A DNA stretch of 64,000 nt, from NCBI GenBank assembly GCA_964019425.1, contig OZ025808.1, positions 372,001 to 436,000 on the forward strand. Direction: 5' to 3'. The number at the start of each line of letters is the position of its first letter. Within the stretch, counting starts at the first letter, position 1. Below the pieces are notes generated by a model. The model was not told the DNA's origin. It did not search any database and was given only the letters and a program-made list of their open reading frames with translations. Shown piece after piece: positions 61,700 to 64,000 of this stretch. The stretch is from Flectonema sp. DT1601 (Eukaryota > Euglenozoa > Diplonemea > Diplonemida > Diplonemidae). A program made the position numbers and the translations under genes.

Positions 61700-63391
61700 A
61701 TGAAGTACAAAATACCTGAACCTCCGCCACCGCCAAGGGCGAGGGTGATGGGTGAAGGTATTGACTCGGGTGCGCCGGATGTTTTTATGACGTACTCAGG
61801 ACTGGTGACTGTGGCTGCTGAAGGGCAACAAATCTCACCTCCGACCGATAGAGAGGCAGGTATGTTGGCTCCGATTTCGAAGGCCCGTTTGAACTTGGAT
61901 AGGCTCGTGGAGCTTGACACGAATGGAATACTGCTGGGCATTATTGACGTGATTCGAGATGTTTCCGCTTTCGAGGCCCTCTTCGTTCCTGGGACGGAGC
62001 TGACTCTGGGGAGCAGACCAACGTTTCGGGGAACTTCGAGGCACATGCTGAGACACATGCAACACCTGGAGGAGTGGGGTGTAGTTGAGCGTTCCGACCA
62101 ACAGAAAGTCGTTCTTCCAGCTTTCACAGTGCCGAAGAGTTCAGGAGGCTTAAGGCTGGTATGTGATGGGAGGAAACTCAACCGGATGATGCGTCCGCCG
62201 CCACCTATGCTCCTTCCGGGGATTCGTGCGGTGATTGCTCGTTTTCTTTCGGCACGATACGTGGCCCAAGATGACGGCAAGAGTTGGTTTTACCAGTTTC
62301 CGCTAGGGCAGGGAATCGACGACTACTTCGGGGTGAATCTGAGTGGTGCGAGGGGTCCGTTCGTGCGTGCGAAGCTGCGGGCTCTGTGCATGGGATGGAG
62401 TTGGGCACCTTGCATCGCCCATCGCTCGGCGATGGTTCTGCTTCCGGAGTCTGACGGAGTGGCTTGGGTGGACAACTTCTTTGTGGTGGGTGATTCGGAG
62501 GAGGAGACTGCTCAGCGTTATTCGAGCTTCAAGAGAAGGGCGGATTACGTGGGTGCACATCTGAGTGACGCTGAGGACTTTGGCGTACCGAAGTCGAATT
62601 TTGAGGCTCTGGGTTTAGAATTTGATTTATCGGCGAACCCACAGCGTTACCGGTCGGCACCGAGCTGGATTCAAAAGATGCTGTCTTCGGAGGCGTTACA
62701 AGAGGTGATGGGGGGACGCCCTACTGCTCGTTCATTCTACCGGGTCTTCGGTGGCTTGGTATGGTTTTGGTACACTACGGGACGCCGTTTGTGTTTCCTG
62801 CGCTCGACGCTGGCCTTTGTAAGGCGAGCGGGGAGGGTATTGGCCGCGGAGCCGTGCAAGTGGGACGAATCGTTCTCGCTAAGTTCGGCAGTTTTGCGTG
62901 AGTTGTTGGATGTTTTGGATGTGCTTCGGCAGAATGCCTGGGTTTTGGCTACCCCCGACTGTCCCGAGGTGACTGCATGGTCAGATGCTTCGGACAAGGA
63001 GTGGGCCGCTGTACTGGAGGTTGTTCCCGAGGAGGTGATCCAGGGCGTATTTCCCTCTCCCTCGGAGCATCACATATTCCTGAAGGAGGTATTCGCCGCT
63101 CTCCAGGCGGTGCGACTCGCTGCTGTTTTGAGACCGGGTCACGTGCTGGATTTGCGGGTAGATAACACTGCGGCTGTGGCCGCAATAAACAAAGGCCACA
63201 GCTCAAACTTCATGGGGAACGAGATGCTCTGCGCATTGTTTGAGACAGCAGGTGCAGCTGATCTGCAAGTGAACTGCAGCTGGGTGGATACCAAGTCCCA
63301 GCGTGCAGACGAATATACGCGGGGCACTAAAGCGCCGGGTGGTAGAATCTGTTTGCCTAGTTTACCTCATCAATGTAAGTTTTTTGGGTGA
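61700..63391 (+). CDS. Reverse transcriptase-RNase H of the YR retrotransposon
   Basis: 563 aa from the ATG at 61700. The RT domain (about 100-350) has VVERSDQQKVVLPAFTVPKS, GGLRLVCDGRKLNRMM, ARYVAQDDGKSWFYQFPL and LCMGWSWAPCIAHRSA, typical of DIRS-type RTs. RNase H follows (about 430-545) with TAWSDASDKEWAAV and LRVDNTAAVAAINKGH. It copies the element's RNA. The first ATG lies 53 nt after the recombinase stop in another frame. Confidence 0.9.
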   Translation: MKYKIPEPPPPPRARVMGEGIDSGAPDVFMTYSGLVTVAAEGQQISPPTDREAGMLAPISKARLNLDRLVELDTNGILLGIIDVIRDVSAFEALFVPGTELTLGSRPTFRGTSRHMLRHMQHLEEWGVVERSDQQKVVLPAFTVPKSSGGLRLVCDGRKLNRMMRPPPPMLLPGIRAVIARFLSARYVAQDDGKSWFYQFPLGQGIDDYFGVNLSGARGPFVRAKLRALCMGWSWAPCIAHRSAMVLLPESDGVAWVDNFFVVGDSEEETAQRYSSFKRRADYVGAHLSDAEDFGVPKSNFEALGLEFDLSANPQRYRSAPSWIQKMLSSEALQEVMGGRPTARSFYRVFGGLVWFWYTTGRRLCFLRSTLAFVRRAGRVLAAEPCKWDESFSLSSAVLRELLDVLDVLRQNAWVLATPDCPEVTAWSDASDKEWAAVLEVVPEEVIQGVFPSPSEHHIFLKEVFAALQAVRLAAVLRPGHVLDLRVDNTAAVAAINKGHSSNFMGNEMLCALFETAGAADLQVNCSWVDTKSQRADEYTRGTKAPGGRICLPSLPHQCKFFG

Positions 63392-63456
63392 ATATTCCCC
63401 GTTTGTTCTTTCTCTTTCTTTTCCTTTATCCGCAAGCGGTCCCTATGGGTTTTAGA

Positions 63457-63629
63457 GCTGCGATCAACAAAATATAAGGCTTATCTGAATGGTTTTTGCA
63501 CCGACGAAGTCGGAGAAGAAACTATTCAGATTAAGAGCCGTTATTTATTATGTCATGTTATCTATTTCCCTGTGCGCCAGTAAAACTAGCTGCGATCAAC
63601 AAAATATAAGGCTTATCTGAATGGTTTTT
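63457..63629 (+). repeat. Split direct repeats B1-A2-B2
   Basis: B1 63457-63497 and B2 63589-63629 both read GCTGCGATCAACAAAATATA then AGGCTTATCTGAATGG. A2 63498-63604 lies between and shares the GCTGCGATCAACAAAA core with B2. This three-part end is the expected circle-junction arrangement for a tyrosine-recombinase element. Confidence 0.9.
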
Positions 63630-64000
63630 CTTTTCCTTCTTTACCACGAAAACGACTGGGCATCGTCGAGTTATGTAGTTTTATTTTAATACCCTAAACC
63701 CGTTTAGGGTTTATTTCACATTCCTGTAATCTTATCATTATGGTGTGTGTGTTATCGAAAATATAATCTTTTGTTTGTTTGTTTTATCGAGGAAGAATTA
63801 CAAGTGCAACTTTAACAGAGGTCAGAACATAGTTGTTGACAGTGTGCGCTTTCATATTTTACCCTGTTCCTTCTTTTTGGGAATTTCTTTTTTGGAAATT
63901 ATTTTGATAATACGCTGTGAGCATAAACTAGTCTTTTTTTTTTCCCCCTCTTTTGTTGTTGTCATTCTGTTTACATTTTATCACGTTATTTGATTGTGCT
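63630..64000. other. AT-rich DNA after the YR element
   Basis: A short palindrome-like CCCTAAACCCGTTTAGGG lies at 63692-63709. The small open frame at 63745-63993 is low complexity and not supported. Confidence 0.5.

Larger units (their letters stand above)
59414..63629 (+). mobile_element. Tyrosine-recombinase (DIRS-order) retrotransposon with VIPER-like layout, looks whole
   Basis: Three non-overlapping ORFs in the order gag-like, tyrosine recombinase, RT-RNase H, bounded by split direct repeats: A1 (59414-59520) on the left and B1-A2-B2 (63457-63629) on the right. This repeat plan is that of Ngaro/VIPER-type elements, and recombinase before RT is the order described for VIPER of trypanosomes. 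A1 and A2 are essentially identical and the ORFs look uninterrupted, so insertion was recent. The interior is clearly more GC-rich than the surrounding DNA. Confidence 0.9.

Noticed and set aside
61369-62280. 303-codon minus-strand ORF
   Set aside because: Shadow of the recombinase and RT genes in GC-rich sequence; no recognisable domain.

Overview
This window is nuclear DNA of a eukaryote, most likely a unicellular one. Five host protein genes lie on the + strand between 43.5 and 53.6 kb: a phosphonatase-like HAD hydrolase, ribosomal protein uL13 (RPL13A), a TM9SF nonaspanin, an ARMT1/DUF89 phosphatase, and a PDZ-like protein. Three of them have short spliceosomal introns (about 69-261 bp, GTATGT-type donors, CAG/TAG acceptors). 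A complete tRNA-Arg(TCG) gene lies just upstream of them. Intergenic DNA is A/T rich and full of long A and T runs. I cannot name the species. Two elements, a YR retrotransposon with VIPER gene order and a 2A-bearing APE/RT/RNase H LINE, recall families known from kinetoplastids, but that is weak evidence of kinship.

Region by region. 1-4.7 kb: an element with near-identical inverted ends and two divergent, related coiled-coil genes, one fused in frame to the C-terminal half of an R2-type LINE protein (zinc knuckle plus restriction-like endonuclease). 4.7-6.6 kb: T-rich DNA, a tandem duplication and a cluster of tRNA-headed SINEs. 6.3-17.6 kb: inverted ~500 bp flanks around a C8/G8 hairpin repeat, a 32 bp minisatellite (about 49 units) and a 6 kb satellite of palindrome-bearing units. 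17.6-20.5 kb: the N-terminal half of an R2-type LINE and an unknown Lys-rich open frame. 20.8-25.1 kb: more hairpin repeats, satellite blocks and flanks. 25.1-33.6 kb: copies of a dispersed repeat here called U, an unknown Gln-rich protein, a LINE split by U copies, a MITE-like repeat and a decayed pogo-like DNA transposon. 33.7-42.0 kb: a nearly complete LINE followed by two more 5'-truncated copies head to tail, the last ending 16 bp before the tRNA-Arg; its tail carries a SINE flanked by a 104 bp exact duplication. 42-53.6 kb: the host genes. 53.6-59.4 kb: ORF-free DNA with many short hairpins. 59.4-63.6 kb: a GC-rich, whole-looking tyrosine-recombinase retrotransposon with split direct repeats. 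63.6-64 kb: nothing recognised.

Most striking points: (i) LINE ORF1 and ORF2 share one reading frame, separated only by a single UGA, with a 2A ribosome-skipping motif just downstream; (ii) the LINE copies are stacked just upstream of a tRNA gene; (iii) the YR element has gag - recombinase - RT/RNase H order, split repeats and a 36-nt perfect hairpin inside its first ORF; (iv) a satellite-plus-flank unit behaves like a mobile element with one fixed end; (v) all five host genes have a splice-acceptor-like tract just upstream of the ATG, which would fit 5' UTR introns or trans-splicing.
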